A stretch of 64,000 nucleotides of DNA from Roseiarcus sp963784805 (GTDB taxonomy: Bacteria; Pseudomonadota; Alphaproteobacteria; Rhizobiales; Beijerinckiaceae), in assembly GCA_963784805.1 (NCBI GenBank), contig CAWASR010000006.1, positions 1 through 64,000 on the forward strand. The letters run 5' to 3'. Below, one piece after another: positions 51,961-60,991 of the stretch. Under the pieces are notes generated by a model, which saw nothing but the letters and a program-made list of their open reading frames with translations, had not been told where the DNA came from and made no database searches. The translations under genes were made by a program, and so were the position numbers. The stretch's first letter is position 1. The number at the start of each line of letters is the position of its first letter.

Positions 51961-54117
51961 TTACGCCTTGACTCGCACATAGTCCCCCGGCGCGTCGACA
52001 AGCGGCTTCAATTTGCCATCGCCCGGCTTGCGGGCGGGGACCTTCTCGGGCGCCTGCGCAGTGAGCCATTGCACCCAGTCGGGCCACCACGACCCCGGCG
52101 TTTCCTTGGCCGCGGCGACCCAGCTCTCGAAGTCGCCTTCGGGCGGTCCGCCCGACCAGAACTGATATTTCGGCTTGTCGGGCGGATTGACGACGCCGGC
52201 GATGTGGCCGGAGCCCGCCATCACATAGCGGACAGGACCGCCAAAGCATTTCGCCCCGGTGAAGACCGAATGGGCCGGAGCGATGTGGTCCTCGCGCGTC
52301 GCCAGCTCATAGACGGGGATCGTCACTTTTTCGAGCTTGAGCGTCTCGCCGCTCAGCACCATACGCCCATTCGAGAGATCATTCTGGAGATAGCAGTGAC
52401 GCAGGTAGAAATTGTGGTTGGCGGCCGGCATGCGCGTCGAGTCTGAATTCCAGACCAAGAGATCGAACGGCATCGGCTCTTTGCCCTTCAGATAATTGTT
52501 CACGTAGTAGGACCAGATAAGGTCGTTCGGCCTTAGCATGTTGAAGGCGTTGGCCATGTGCGAACCCTCGAGGTAGCCCTGCTCGGCCATGCGTTCCTCG
52601 ACCGCCTTCAACTGTTCCGCATCGACGAAAACCTTCAGATCGCCTGCGTCAGTGAAGTCGATCTGGGTGGCGAAGAAGGTGGCGCTCGAAATGCGCTTGT
52701 CGCCGACCGCGGCCATGTAAGCCAGCGTCGCAGCGAGGAGCGTTCCGCCGACGCAATAGCCGACCGCCGCGATGTCGCGCTCGCCCGTCGCCTGTTCGAT
52801 CGCGTCGAGCGCCGTCAGGACGCCCTCGTGCATGTAGCTGTCGAAGTCCTTGTCGGCGTGGCTCTTGTCGGGGTTGACCCAAGATAAGACGAACACGGTC
52901 AGGCCCTGCGCCACCGCCCAGCGGACAAAGGATTTGTCCGGGTTGAGGTCGAGCACGTAAAATTTGTTGATCCACGGCGGCACGATCAGCAGCGGCCGCC
53001 TGTAGGCCGCCGCCGTGGTCGGCTCGTACTGGATCAGCTCCATCAGCCCATTGCGGAAAATCACCTTCCCGGGCGTCGCCGCCATATTGACGCCGAGCTT
53101 GAACGCGCGCGCGTCCGACTGGCGGATGCGCAGGCTCCCGTGACCGGCCTGGATATCCTCGGCCAGCATCTTCAGTCCGCGCGTGAGGTTCGCGCCGCTC
53201 TCGGCCAGCGTCGTGCGCAGGAGTTCGGGGTTGGTCGCCACGAAATTGGAGGGCGACAACGCGGCCGAAACCTGCCGCAGGTAGAACAGAGCCTTGTCGC
53301 GCTCATGCGGCTCGAGTTCATCGGCGCGCCTGACGAGGTCGTCGGCCCAGCGCGATGTCAGCACATAGGCCTGCTTGAGAAAATCGAAGAATGGATTGTC
53401 GCGCCAGTCCGCGTGCGAAAAGCGCTTGTCGGCGGGATCGGGCGACGCGACCGGCGCCGACGGAACGCCTTGAAGGCGTTGCAGCGTGGAGGCCCAGAGA
53501 TTGACCCATTGCGTCGTCAGCGCGGCCTGCGCCTCGAACGCCCGGTTGGGCTCGGACATGTAATATTGGGCGACCTGACCAATCGATTTGATCATTTCGC
53601 CGACATCGTCGGCGATCGCCATCTTGATCTCGCCGGTCTCGCGCGGCCGCAAATAGGCGGCCAGCGCCTTGCCGCCGTGCTCTATGGCGGTGGCGATGTT
53701 GCGGGCGAGCGCTTCCGGGTCGGGCGTTGGATATTGAGCCGCAAGAGGGACGCCATCGCCGGCGGCGGCCGAGCGAGGAGGGGGCGTCGAGGCGGCGCTC
53801 GGCGCGGCGGGCGCAAATTCGTCCCGGCCTTGCCGCGCGGCTGATCCCGCGGCGGGCCGTCGCGAGGCGGCCTTTTGCTCCGGGGGCAAACGGGCGGCGG
53901 CCACTTCGGGCGCGGCTGCCTTGCGCTCCGCCTCCGCGGGCTCGGCCTTGCGCCGCGAAACCTTGCGCGCTGCCCGGCCCGGCTCGGTTCGCGCCGGCTC
54001 GACCGCGGCGGTCGCGGGCTTTTGTTTGGCGCGTGGTCTGGGCGGGCTTTCCGTGGCGGCATCGCGCTGGGCGGACCCCGCCGGGCGCTTGCGGTCCTTG
54101 GGACGAGTGCTAGCCAT
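51961..54117 (-). CDS. phaC: Class I poly(3-hydroxyalkanoate) synthase with long N-terminal extension
   Basis: This protein of about 718 residues polymerises 3-hydroxyacyl-CoA into storage granules. The catalytic part has the lipase-like box G-Y-C-V-G-G with the active cysteine, W-N-S-D-S-T-R-M-P and the histidine region G-S-G-H-I-A-G-V-V-N-P-P. The first roughly 115 residues are a disordered A/P/R/K-rich extension not found in typical PhaC (about 590 residues). ATG 54117 gives M-A-S-T-R-P-K-D. An upstream frame reaching 54399 has no better support. Confidence 0.93.
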   Translation of the reverse strand: MASTRPKDRKRPAGSAQRDAATESPPRPRAKQKPATAAVEPARTEPGRAARKVSRRKAEPAEAERKAAAPEVAAARLPPEQKAASRRPAAGSAARQGRDEFAPAAPSAASTPPPRSAAAGDGVPLAAQYPTPDPEALARNIATAIEHGGKALAAYLRPRETGEIKMAIADDVGEMIKSIGQVAQYYMSEPNRAFEAQAALTTQWVNLWASTLQRLQGVPSAPVASPDPADKRFSHADWRDNPFFDFLKQAYVLTSRWADDLVRRADELEPHERDKALFYLRQVSAALSPSNFVATNPELLRTTLAESGANLTRGLKMLAEDIQAGHGSLRIRQSDARAFKLGVNMAATPGKVIFRNGLMELIQYEPTTAAAYRRPLLIVPPWINKFYVLDLNPDKSFVRWAVAQGLTVFVLSWVNPDKSHADKDFDSYMHEGVLTALDAIEQATGERDIAAVGYCVGGTLLAATLAYMAAVGDKRISSATFFATQIDFTDAGDLKVFVDAEQLKAVEERMAEQGYLEGSHMANAFNMLRPNDLIWSYYVNNYLKGKEPMPFDLLVWNSDSTRMPAANHNFYLRHCYLQNDLSNGRMVLSGETLKLEKVTIPVYELATREDHIAPAHSVFTGAKCFGGPVRYVMAGSGHIAGVVNPPDKPKYQFWSGGPPEGDFESWVAAAKETPGSWWPDWVQWLTAQAPEKVPARKPGDGKLKPLVDAPGDYVRVKA

Positions 54118-54271
54118 GAAAGAGCGTCTCCTGTCGCCGCCGGGCGGAGACCCGGTCCCGTTTTTGTCATAATAGGTCAGTACCCGTGCGCGAGCCACAA
54201 GGACTTTCGATAAGAATGAGGTTTCGCGCACGCGGGGCCTGGCGGCGATCAGATCAGAGGATGGCGGACAC

Positions 54272-54664
54272 ATGGCGGCGGCACGCGTGACGATCCGGGT
54301 TCTGGCCTGCGCCGCATTATGCGCCTGGGGCGCGCCGAGTTCGGCGCAACAGCCTGACGGCCCGCTGAAGAGCGTGGCCAAGGCGCTGGGCTTCGCCACC
54401 GACGTCGGGCCGCCGGCCGATTTTGTGGCGAAGTCCCGGCCGAAGAGCGAACCGGACTATATTCCGGTCTTCCAGACGCCGCCAGAACCGGCTCGTCCGG
54501 TGATGAACGCCAAGCAGTTCGAGGCGCTCAAGGGCGATCTCAATAAGGTTGAGAAGCGGGCCGACGCATTGCGACAGGCCTACCCGCCCTCCGCCAAAGC
54601 CGTCGCCGAAGAACAGGCGGCGCGCGCTAAGGCGAAATCGAAGACCCCGGACGCCCGTCAATAA
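54272..54664 (+). CDS. Hypothetical secreted protein, 130 aa
   Basis: This has a signal-like N terminus (VTIRVLACAALCAWGAPSSA) then a polar, proline-rich, partly coiled region (residues 75-125, K-Q-F-E-A-L-K-G-D-L-N-K-V-E-K-R) rich in K, A and R. No domain is recognised. The arrangement, divergent from phaC and before an aminotransferase, does not suggest a role. It could be a periplasmic envelope-associated protein. Confidence 0.65.
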   Translation: MAAARVTIRVLACAALCAWGAPSSAQQPDGPLKSVAKALGFATDVGPPADFVAKSRPKSEPDYIPVFQTPPEPARPVMNAKQFEALKGDLNKVEKRADALRQAYPPSAKAVAEEQAARAKAKSKTPDARQ

Positions 54665-54757
54665 CAACGCAGTTTGCCCCGCGCCCAGCGTCGATGCTAT
54701 CAGAGCCTCGCGCGACGCACGCGCCTCCGGGACCAGGATCAGGGACTTGTTGCCGCG

Positions 54758-55975
54758 ATGAGCGACTTTCACCGGGTGCGGCGCTTGCCGCCTTATGTCT
54801 TCGAGCAGGTCAATATGCTCAAGGCCAAGGCGCGGGCGGCCGGCGCCGACATCGTCGACCTCGGCATGGGCAATCCGGATCTGCCCGCGCCCAAACATGT
54901 GCTCGATAAGCTGGTGGAGACAGTCGGCAAGCCGCGCACCGACCGCTATTCCGCCTCCAAGGGCATTGCCGGCCTCCGGCGGGCCCAGGCCGCCTATTAC
55001 GCGCGCCGTTTCGGGGTAAAACTCGATCCGGAGACGCAGGTCGTGGCGACGCTCGGCTCGAAGGAAGGCTTCGCCAATATGGCGCAGGCGATCACGGCGC
55101 CCGGCGACGTTGTGCTGGTGCCCAATCCCTCCTACCCGATTCACGCTTTCGGGTTCCTGATGGCGGGCGGCGTCATTCGTTCAGTGCCGGCGCAGCCCGG
55201 TCCTGAATTCTTCACCGCGCTCGAGCGCGCGATCGTGCATTCGATCCCCAAGCCGATCGCGGCGGTGGTCTGCTACCCTTCCAACCCGACCGCGGCGGTC
55301 GCCTCGCTCGACTTTTATCGGGACCTCGTGCTGTTCGCCAAGAAGCACGAGATTTTTGTTCTTTCCGACATCGCCTACGCCGAGGTCTATTTCGACGACG
55401 AGCCGCCGCCGTCGGTCCTGCAGGCGCCCGGCGCCTTCGACGTCGCGGTCGAGTTCTCCTCGATGTCGAAGACGTTTTCGATGGCCGGCTGGCGAATCGG
55501 CTTCGCGGTCGGCAACGAGCGGCTCTTGGCGGCGCTCGCCCGCGTCAAGTCCTACCTAGACTACGGCGCCTATACGCCGATCCAGGTCGCGGCCGCGGCC
55601 GCGCTCAACGGGCCCGACGATTGCGTGCGCGAAATGCGCGCGACTTACAAGCGCCGGCGCGATGTGATGATTGAGAGCTTCGCCGCCGCGGGCTGGCCGA
55701 TCGACAAGCCCCGCGCCTCGATGTTCGCCTGGACGCCGGTGCCGGAGCGCTTCCGCCATCTCGGCAGCCTCGAGTTCTCGAAGCTTCTGATCGAGAAGGC
55801 CGATGTCGCCGTCGCGCCGGGGATCGGCTTCGGCGAGCACGGCGACGATTTCGTGCGCCTCGCCCTGGTGGAGAACGAGCAGCGCATTCGCCAGGCCGCG
55901 CGCGGCGTCCGGCGTTTCTTCGAGACCGCCGACGCGACGCTGCACAATGTGGTGAAGCTCAAGAAGCCGGCGTGA
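54758..55975 (+). CDS. PLP-dependent aminotransferase, alanine transaminase (AlaC) type
   Basis: This 405-residue class I/II aminotransferase begins F-H-R-V-R-R-L-P-P-Y-V-F. It has N-P-D near residue 43, N-P-S-Y-P-I-H-A in the middle, Y-P-S-N-P-T and the PLP lysine in S-M-S-K-T-F-S-M-A-G-W-R. AlaC-like enzymes make alanine from pyruvate and glutamate. A related role for diaminopimelate cannot be excluded. The start at ATG 54758 fits homology. Confidence 0.92.
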   Translation: MSDFHRVRRLPPYVFEQVNMLKAKARAAGADIVDLGMGNPDLPAPKHVLDKLVETVGKPRTDRYSASKGIAGLRRAQAAYYARRFGVKLDPETQVVATLGSKEGFANMAQAITAPGDVVLVPNPSYPIHAFGFLMAGGVIRSVPAQPGPEFFTALERAIVHSIPKPIAAVVCYPSNPTAAVASLDFYRDLVLFAKKHEIFVLSDIAYAEVYFDDEPPPSVLQAPGAFDVAVEFSSMSKTFSMAGWRIGFAVGNERLLAALARVKSYLDYGAYTPIQVAAAAALNGPDDCVREMRATYKRRRDVMIESFAAAGWPIDKPRASMFAWTPVPERFRHLGSLEFSKLLIEKADVAVAPGIGFGEHGDDFVRLALVENEQRIRQAARGVRRFFETADATLHNVVKLKKPA

Positions 55976-56448
55976 GCGGGGACAGTTCGCTGGATGGTTC
56001 CGCCTCTATCCAGTTTCGTTCGGTACGTTAAGAACGGGGGAAAGGGCAAATGGCGGCAGGCTGCGAAGGCCAACGGCAAAATCCATGCAGGATGGCGGAT
56101 CATCCCGGACACTGGTCGACCTGATCTTGTTGGGCTCGGTTGGCGCCGCGGGAAGGCACAGCAGAGGCGATTGACATCGAATCTGAAAATGCTTCGACGG
56201 ATGAGGTTGCTTTCGTTCAAGTGAAGAGTTCAGCCACTCAATCGACCCTCGACGATTCAGTACGTCAATTCAGCGAACGTGAAGAGCAGTATCGACGCAT
56301 GATCTTCGCCGCCCATTCTCCGACGGGTGAGTTGTCAGAGCCGGCCGACAGCAGGGTTCAGGTCTGGGAACGCAAGAAGATCGCGGATCTCGCGGTTCGA
56401 TTGGGGCTCGCCGATTGGATTGCAAAGCGATTTTGGAACGGCGCCTGA
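55976..56448 (+). pseudogene. Remnants of restriction-endonuclease-like genes
   Basis: Two unjoined fragments are visible. At 55996-56095 a frame reads S-F-V-R-Y-V-K-N-G, K-G-K-W, then A-K-A-N-G-K-I-H-A-G-W, resembling the N-terminal motif of a nuclease-like family. At 56140-56448 another frame reads V-A-F-V-Q-V-K-S-S-A-T-Q-S-T-L-D-D, with an E/Q-x-K catalytic pattern of PD-(D/E)xK nucleases, then I-F-A-A-H-S-P-T-G-E-L and a C terminus ending W-N-G-A. They appear to be two broken genes next to the Uma2 gene. Confidence 0.6.
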
Positions 56449-56456
56449 AGGCAGGA

Positions 56457-57041
56457 TCAAGCGAGTTCGAGTTCATCGAGCCGAAGTGAAAACGCCTCCG
56501 GCGCAACAAGCGGGACCATCCGATCTGCCGCGGCGTAATCGCGCGATTGGCCGTATCCGTCAGCGGAGGGCTCACGAAACAGGCGCGCGGTCAGTCGGAC
56601 CGCGTCGACGACCCGGAGTTCGTGGACGCCGAAGCTCGCGTAAAGTGCAGCCTTGCGCCCCAGGTCGTAGCGCAGAGACGAGTCCGTGATTTCGACGGCG
56701 AGCAGAGCGTTCCTGCCCATCAGGCCGGAAAGTCCTATCGCGCGGGGATAGATGACGACGTCCGGCTCGAGATAGGTGTCCTCGCTTAAACGGAATGTCG
56801 TTTCGGGGGTCAGGTCGACATCGTCCGGGGCCATGCGAAACCATCGCCGCAGCAGCGCCGTCTTCACGACTTCGTGGCGGTTGCCCTTCGGCGACATCGG
56901 AACCAGCTCCCCCCCGATCAGCTCGACGCGCTCGTCCTCGTCCATCACGCCGGCCGCCACCATCGCCTCGACCTCGGCGACCGTGAACCGGCGACGCGGC
57001 AGGCCCTCGGCTGCCGAGGTGACCCTGGCGGCGGGATTCAT
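56457..57041 (-). CDS. Uma2-family endonuclease-like protein
   Basis: This 194-residue protein is of the Uma2 (DUF820) family, with a PD-(D/E)xK-like fold. It has R-R-F-T-V-A-E-V-E-A-M-V-A-A-G and D-E-R-V-E-L-I-G-G-E-L-V-P-M-S-P-K-G, with H-E near residue 58, then the catalytic-looking L-E-P-D-V-V-I-Y-P and A-V-E-I-T-D-S-S-L-R-Y-D. Uma2 genes are numerous in cyanobacteria and alphaproteobacteria and their role is unclear, possibly mobile or defence-related. It sits between nuclease remnants and the EPS locus. Confidence 0.9.
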   Translation of the reverse strand: MNPAARVTSAAEGLPRRRFTVAEVEAMVAAGVMDEDERVELIGGELVPMSPKGNRHEVVKTALLRRWFRMAPDDVDLTPETTFRLSEDTYLEPDVVIYPRAIGLSGLMGRNALLAVEITDSSLRYDLGRKAALYASFGVHELRVVDAVRLTARLFREPSADGYGQSRDYAAADRMVPLVAPEAFSLRLDELELA

Positions 57042-57270
57042 GGGCCGAGTTCTCCTCTTGATCGTCGCGAAGCTGGCGTCTTGGAGCCTTACAAGACTAT
57101 CACATTAGCACGGGCGTGGCGCCGATTGACTCTGCTGCGCGACAAAAGGCCAAAGCCGTGCGTATTCCGCGAGCCCCTTGATTCGGAATTGGACCTCCGC
57201 ACGGTAACATTAACATTCGGATTGATTTGTCTAAAATCCTTAGAGGTCTCATTTTGCCTGGGCGAAAGGA

Positions 57271-58125
57271 ATGGGACCGATGGCTTATGTCGCGCCGCTC
57301 TCGAACGCCGCCGCCGCGCCGGACGCCGAACGTGAGGCTCGGGTTGACCGCCGCCTGGGCGCCTCGCCGTTTCTCGCCGCGCCTTTGCGCCGGCTCGGTT
57401 ACGACAGCCGGGAACTCTGGGCCTGGGACAACTACCAGGCGAGCGTGCTCGCCTTCGCTGACCATTGCCGGGCGGCCGGACGGCACGAGAACGGCCTCGT
57501 GCGCGCGCTGGAAATTGGCGGCGGCCGCGGACCGCTCTTGACTCCCCAAGAAGCCGATAGCGCGGGCATCGCCTACGCGGTCAACGACATCGACGCGCGC
57601 GAACTGGCGATGGGCCCGGCGGAATTCGGCAAGGTCCAGTTCGACATCGCCGGGGCGATCGATACTTCCTTTCGCGGGTGTTACGATCTCATTTTCTCGC
57701 GCATGGTGATGGAGCATGTCCGCGACGCCGCGCGCGCCTGGTCCAACATGTTCGAGTTGCTGGCGCCGGGAGGGGTGGCGCTGGCCTTTCATCCGACGCT
57801 CTATGCGCCCCCCTTTGTGATCAATTGGCTCGCCCCCGAGGCGTTGACGGCTCCGGTCCTGCGCTTTTTCTTCTCCGACCGTCACGACGGCGACTACCCG
57901 AAGTTTCCGGCCCGCTATGATCTCTGCACGGCAGATCCGGACGTGATCGAACCCGCGCTCCGCCGGGCCGGCTTCCGCCACGCCCTGAGCGCGCCCTTCT
58001 GGGGCGACCGCTATTTCAGGCATTTGCCCGGAGTCCGCTGGGCCAACGACGCCTTGAGCGCGCTCGCGGAAGCACGCGACTGGCGGCTGATGACGAGCTA
58101 CGCTTACACGGTCGCCGCTAGGTGA
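57271..58125 (+). CDS. Class I SAM-dependent methyltransferase
   Basis: This protein of about 284 residues has motif I A-L-E-I-G-G-G-R-G-P-L-L near residue 75, acidic residue N-D-I-D-A-R, and D-L-I-F-S-R-M-V-M-E-H-V in the post-I region, all typical of class I methyltransferases. The C-terminal part (W-A-N-D-A-L-S-A-L) is unassigned. It is the first gene of the exopolysaccharide region and points away from it. Methylation of a sugar or lipid-linked intermediate is plausible. An AT-rich upstream stretch (GGTAACATTAACATTC) may be its promoter. Confidence 0.85.
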   Translation: MGPMAYVAPLSNAAAAPDAEREARVDRRLGASPFLAAPLRRLGYDSRELWAWDNYQASVLAFADHCRAAGRHENGLVRALEIGGGRGPLLTPQEADSAGIAYAVNDIDARELAMGPAEFGKVQFDIAGAIDTSFRGCYDLIFSRMVMEHVRDAARAWSNMFELLAPGGVALAFHPTLYAPPFVINWLAPEALTAPVLRFFFSDRHDGDYPKFPARYDLCTADPDVIEPALRRAGFRHALSAPFWGDRYFRHLPGVRWANDALSALAEARDWRLMTSYAYTVAAR

Positions 58126-58144
58126 CGGTCCATAGCGCCGAACC

Positions 58145-59449
58145 TTAGAGTCGATTGACGCGAGTAGGCCAGACACCGCGCAGTTCGACGTCCGTCCGTC
58201 CGGTCTCCTGCTCGCGCTCCTTGATCGATACGGCCGAAGCCAGGCCATAGAGGCACCCGAGCAGCAGATAAAGATGACGCCAATGATCGGTGTCGATTTG
58301 TAAGCCCTGCGCCATCTGCGGCAACAAGCACGACCAGACGGCGATTGCGTCGAGCTGCATCGGCGAGCGCCGAAGAACGGTGCGAAACCCGACATAGACA
58401 GTGACAAAGGTCAGCGCGAAAAAACCCAGTCCGCCGAGCCAGCCATAGGCCGCGAAGGCGTTGACGTAGACGTTGTGCGGCGCCGCCGGAAAGATCGTCT
58501 CGAAACGCAGGGGACCAAAGCCGAACGGACGTTCGAGCAACATCGGTATCGACCGCAATTGCGAGCCGAACCGGCCAAGCTCACCGACGTCGTATGCTTG
58601 GGCGAGTGAGGCGCGCTCGAAGAACACGTCGCCGATCGAGGGAATCGACACCGCCGCCGCCAGCGCCAGGACGGCGAGAACCGCCCCAGCAATTGGGACG
58701 ATGAGGATGCGCGCCCGCAGGCGTGACGACGTCGTCGTCGCGAAAGTCTGCAGGGTCAGAAGCAGGAACGAGAACACCATCACGCCCCACGCGCCGCGCG
58801 AGAAGGTCAGAAGCAGAGCGAGCAGCATGACAAGCATCAGCGGCACGCGCCGCCAGAGTCCGGCGCCCCGGCCGATCAGAACGTCCTGCAGCAGAAAGAC
58901 GATTGGGGGAACGAGAAACGGCCCGAATACGTTCGGGTCCTTGAAGGGGCCGGCCGCGCGCAGATTGTCGTAACGGGTGAAATGCTCGCCGAGCCCCGCG
59001 ACGTCGAAATAACCCAGAATGCCAAGAATCGCGGCGACCACGCCCGTCGCGACATAGCCCGAACGGATTGTGCGCATGCGCGACAGGGGGTCCTTCGCGA
59101 CGATGGCGGCGAAGAATATCGAGGTCAGCGCGACATAGGATGAGATCGCAACGAACATGTCGCTCTTGGGCTCGTCGACAAACGGAACGAGAGCCAGCAT
59201 TCCCCCCGCATTGTAGAGCGCGAGCGTAACGATCATCGGGATCATGGCGCGATGGAATCGCAGTGTCGCGGCGCCGAGCGCCAGCACCGCGAACAGAAAC
59301 ATGAATTCATAGGGCGAGGGTTCGATCGAGGCCGAGGCGCCGCTGGCGACGAAGGCCCAAAGGACCCCGCGCTGAAGAGTCGCGGCGTCCACTGAGTAGG
59401 CGGGATCGCGCGCCGCACGGAGTGATGAGGCTTCGACGCTTCCGCCCAT
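58145..59449 (-). CDS. O-antigen ligase/Wzy-type polymerase
   Basis: This protein of about 434 residues is strongly hydrophobic, with about ten TM segments and a large periplasmic loop containing R-F-E-T-I-F-P-A-A-P-H-N-V-Y-V-N, the Wzy_C/O-antigen-ligase signature region. It would polymerise or attach undecaprenyl-linked repeat units. Six bases separate its start from the stop of the priming transferase gene, so the two are coupled. The family is chosen over a lipid II-type polymerase because of the neighbours. Confidence 0.88.
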   Translation of the reverse strand: MGGSVEASSLRAARDPAYSVDAATLQRGVLWAFVASGASASIEPSPYEFMFLFAVLALGAATLRFHRAMIPMIVTLALYNAGGMLALVPFVDEPKSDMFVAISSYVALTSIFFAAIVAKDPLSRMRTIRSGYVATGVVAAILGILGYFDVAGLGEHFTRYDNLRAAGPFKDPNVFGPFLVPPIVFLLQDVLIGRGAGLWRRVPLMLVMLLALLLTFSRGAWGVMVFSFLLLTLQTFATTTSSRLRARILIVPIAGAVLAVLALAAAVSIPSIGDVFFERASLAQAYDVGELGRFGSQLRSIPMLLERPFGFGPLRFETIFPAAPHNVYVNAFAAYGWLGGLGFFALTFVTVYVGFRTVLRRSPMQLDAIAVWSCLLPQMAQGLQIDTDHWRHLYLLLGCLYGLASAVSIKEREQETGRTDVELRGVWPTRVNRL

Positions 59450-59454
59450 CGCGC

Positions 59455-60987
59455 TTAGAATGCGTTCTTCGCTCTGATCAGCGAGATCGGCGTCATTGCG
59501 AGAATGCGCAAATCGAACAGGATCGACCAGTTCTCGATATAGTAGAGGTCGTGCTCGACACGGCTCTGGATTTTTTCCTGCGTGTCGGTTTCGCCGCGCC
59601 AGCCGTTGATCTGCGCCCAGCCGGTGATGCCGGGCTTGACGCGATGGCGGGCGAAATAGCCGTCGACAACTTCGTCATACTGCCGGTCCGCCGCCTTCGC
59701 GTGTACGGCGTGCGGGCGTGGTCCGACCAGCGACAGGTCTCCCTTGAAGACGACGTTGAGGAGTTGGGGCAGTTCGTCGATCGACGTCTTGCGGATGAAG
59801 CGGCCGACGCGCGTGACGCGAGAATCATTGCGGGTGACGAGCCTGGACGCAGCAGCGTCGAGCTTGTCGGCATACATTGAGCGAAATTTGTAGATCTCTA
59901 TCAGCTCGTTGTTGAAACCGTAGCGCCTTTGCTTGAACAGCACCGGCCCGCCCAACTCGATCCTGATCGCAAGCGCCGTCAAGGCGAACACAGGGATGAG
60001 CGCGATCAGGGCGAACACGCCGACGATTTTGTCGAACAGCAGCTTGATGACGACATCCCAGTGAGCGATGGGTTTATCGAGAATGTCGAGCACCGGCAGT
60101 TCGCCGACATAGGAATAAGACCGCGGCTGGAAGCGCAGCCGGTTAGCGTGGGCCGCGAGGCGGATGTCCACCGGCAACACGCATAATTTGCGCAACATCG
60201 TCAGGATCCGCTGCTCGGCGGTGATCGGGAGGACGAAGACGACGAGATCGATGCGGGAGCTCCGCGCTAGGTCAACGAGATCGTCGACGTCGCCGAGCTT
60301 GGGGAATCCCTCGACAGTATCTGGCGAGCGCGCGTCGCCGCGATCGTCGAAAACGCCCAGAACCCGGATCTCTGCCGGATCAGCCTTTCTCAGGTTGCGC
60401 AGCGCCGGGCCTGCGAGCTCGCCGCCTCCCACCATGACTACCCGGCGCTGAAAGCGCCCTGAGCGCGCAAGCGTCGCGACGAGACCGGCGAGAGCTGTCC
60501 GGAGGATGGCGAGGACCGCGATTCCGGAGACGAACCACGCCGCCATCCAAATGCGCGAAACGTATGGATCCGCCTTGAGGAAGAAAGTTGCCGTGATGAC
60601 GGCGAGAACCAGCGCGGTCCAGCTTCCGGCCATGCGGATAAGCGGGCGAAGCGGGCGGCGTAACGCCTGCGGCGCATAGACGCGCTGCGAATGGAAGACG
60701 ACGATCGCAAGTGTCGCCGCGAGCGCGCTGATGGCGGCGTAAAGCGGCTGCGGGCCGATGTTGGCTACAATATGGACATGATAGGGGATGACGCCCGCAA
60801 GGATAAGCGCGAGCCATTCGACGGCGCTTATGAGGCCGGACAGAACGATCATCGAATAGGCCGGCTTCGCCGGTTCGGATGCGAGCGCGCCGAGAGCCTC
60901 GGAGACCGTTCGCTTGGATCGATCCGCGGCCGGCGACGGTTCCGCGGAGGGCAGGAGCCGAAGCTCGCCTGCTGCAATATCGGACAT
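59455..60987 (-). CDS. Undecaprenyl-phosphate sugar phosphotransferase (priming transferase)
   Basis: This 510-residue membrane enzyme starts repeat-unit assembly by moving a sugar-1-phosphate to undecaprenyl phosphate. It has an N-terminal half of about five TM helices with a central CoA-like/NAD fold (V-V-M-V-G-G-G-E-L-A-G) and a C-terminal bacterial sugar transferase domain (F-D-K-I-V-G-V-F-A-L, E-I-Y-K-F-R-S-M-Y, S-L-V-G-P-R-P, R-V-K-P-G-I-T-G-W-A-Q-I-N-G-W-R-G-E). The layout is WcaJ/glucosyl-type. The start at ATG 60987 is consistent. Confidence 0.94.
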   Translation of the reverse strand: MSDIAAGELRLLPSAEPSPAADRSKRTVSEALGALASEPAKPAYSMIVLSGLISAVEWLALILAGVIPYHVHIVANIGPQPLYAAISALAATLAIVVFHSQRVYAPQALRRPLRPLIRMAGSWTALVLAVITATFFLKADPYVSRIWMAAWFVSGIAVLAILRTALAGLVATLARSGRFQRRVVMVGGGELAGPALRNLRKADPAEIRVLGVFDDRGDARSPDTVEGFPKLGDVDDLVDLARSSRIDLVVFVLPITAEQRILTMLRKLCVLPVDIRLAAHANRLRFQPRSYSYVGELPVLDILDKPIAHWDVVIKLLFDKIVGVFALIALIPVFALTALAIRIELGGPVLFKQRRYGFNNELIEIYKFRSMYADKLDAAASRLVTRNDSRVTRVGRFIRKTSIDELPQLLNVVFKGDLSLVGPRPHAVHAKAADRQYDEVVDGYFARHRVKPGITGWAQINGWRGETDTQEKIQSRVEHDLYYIENWSILFDLRILAMTPISLIRAKNAF

Positions 60988-60991
60988 GACC

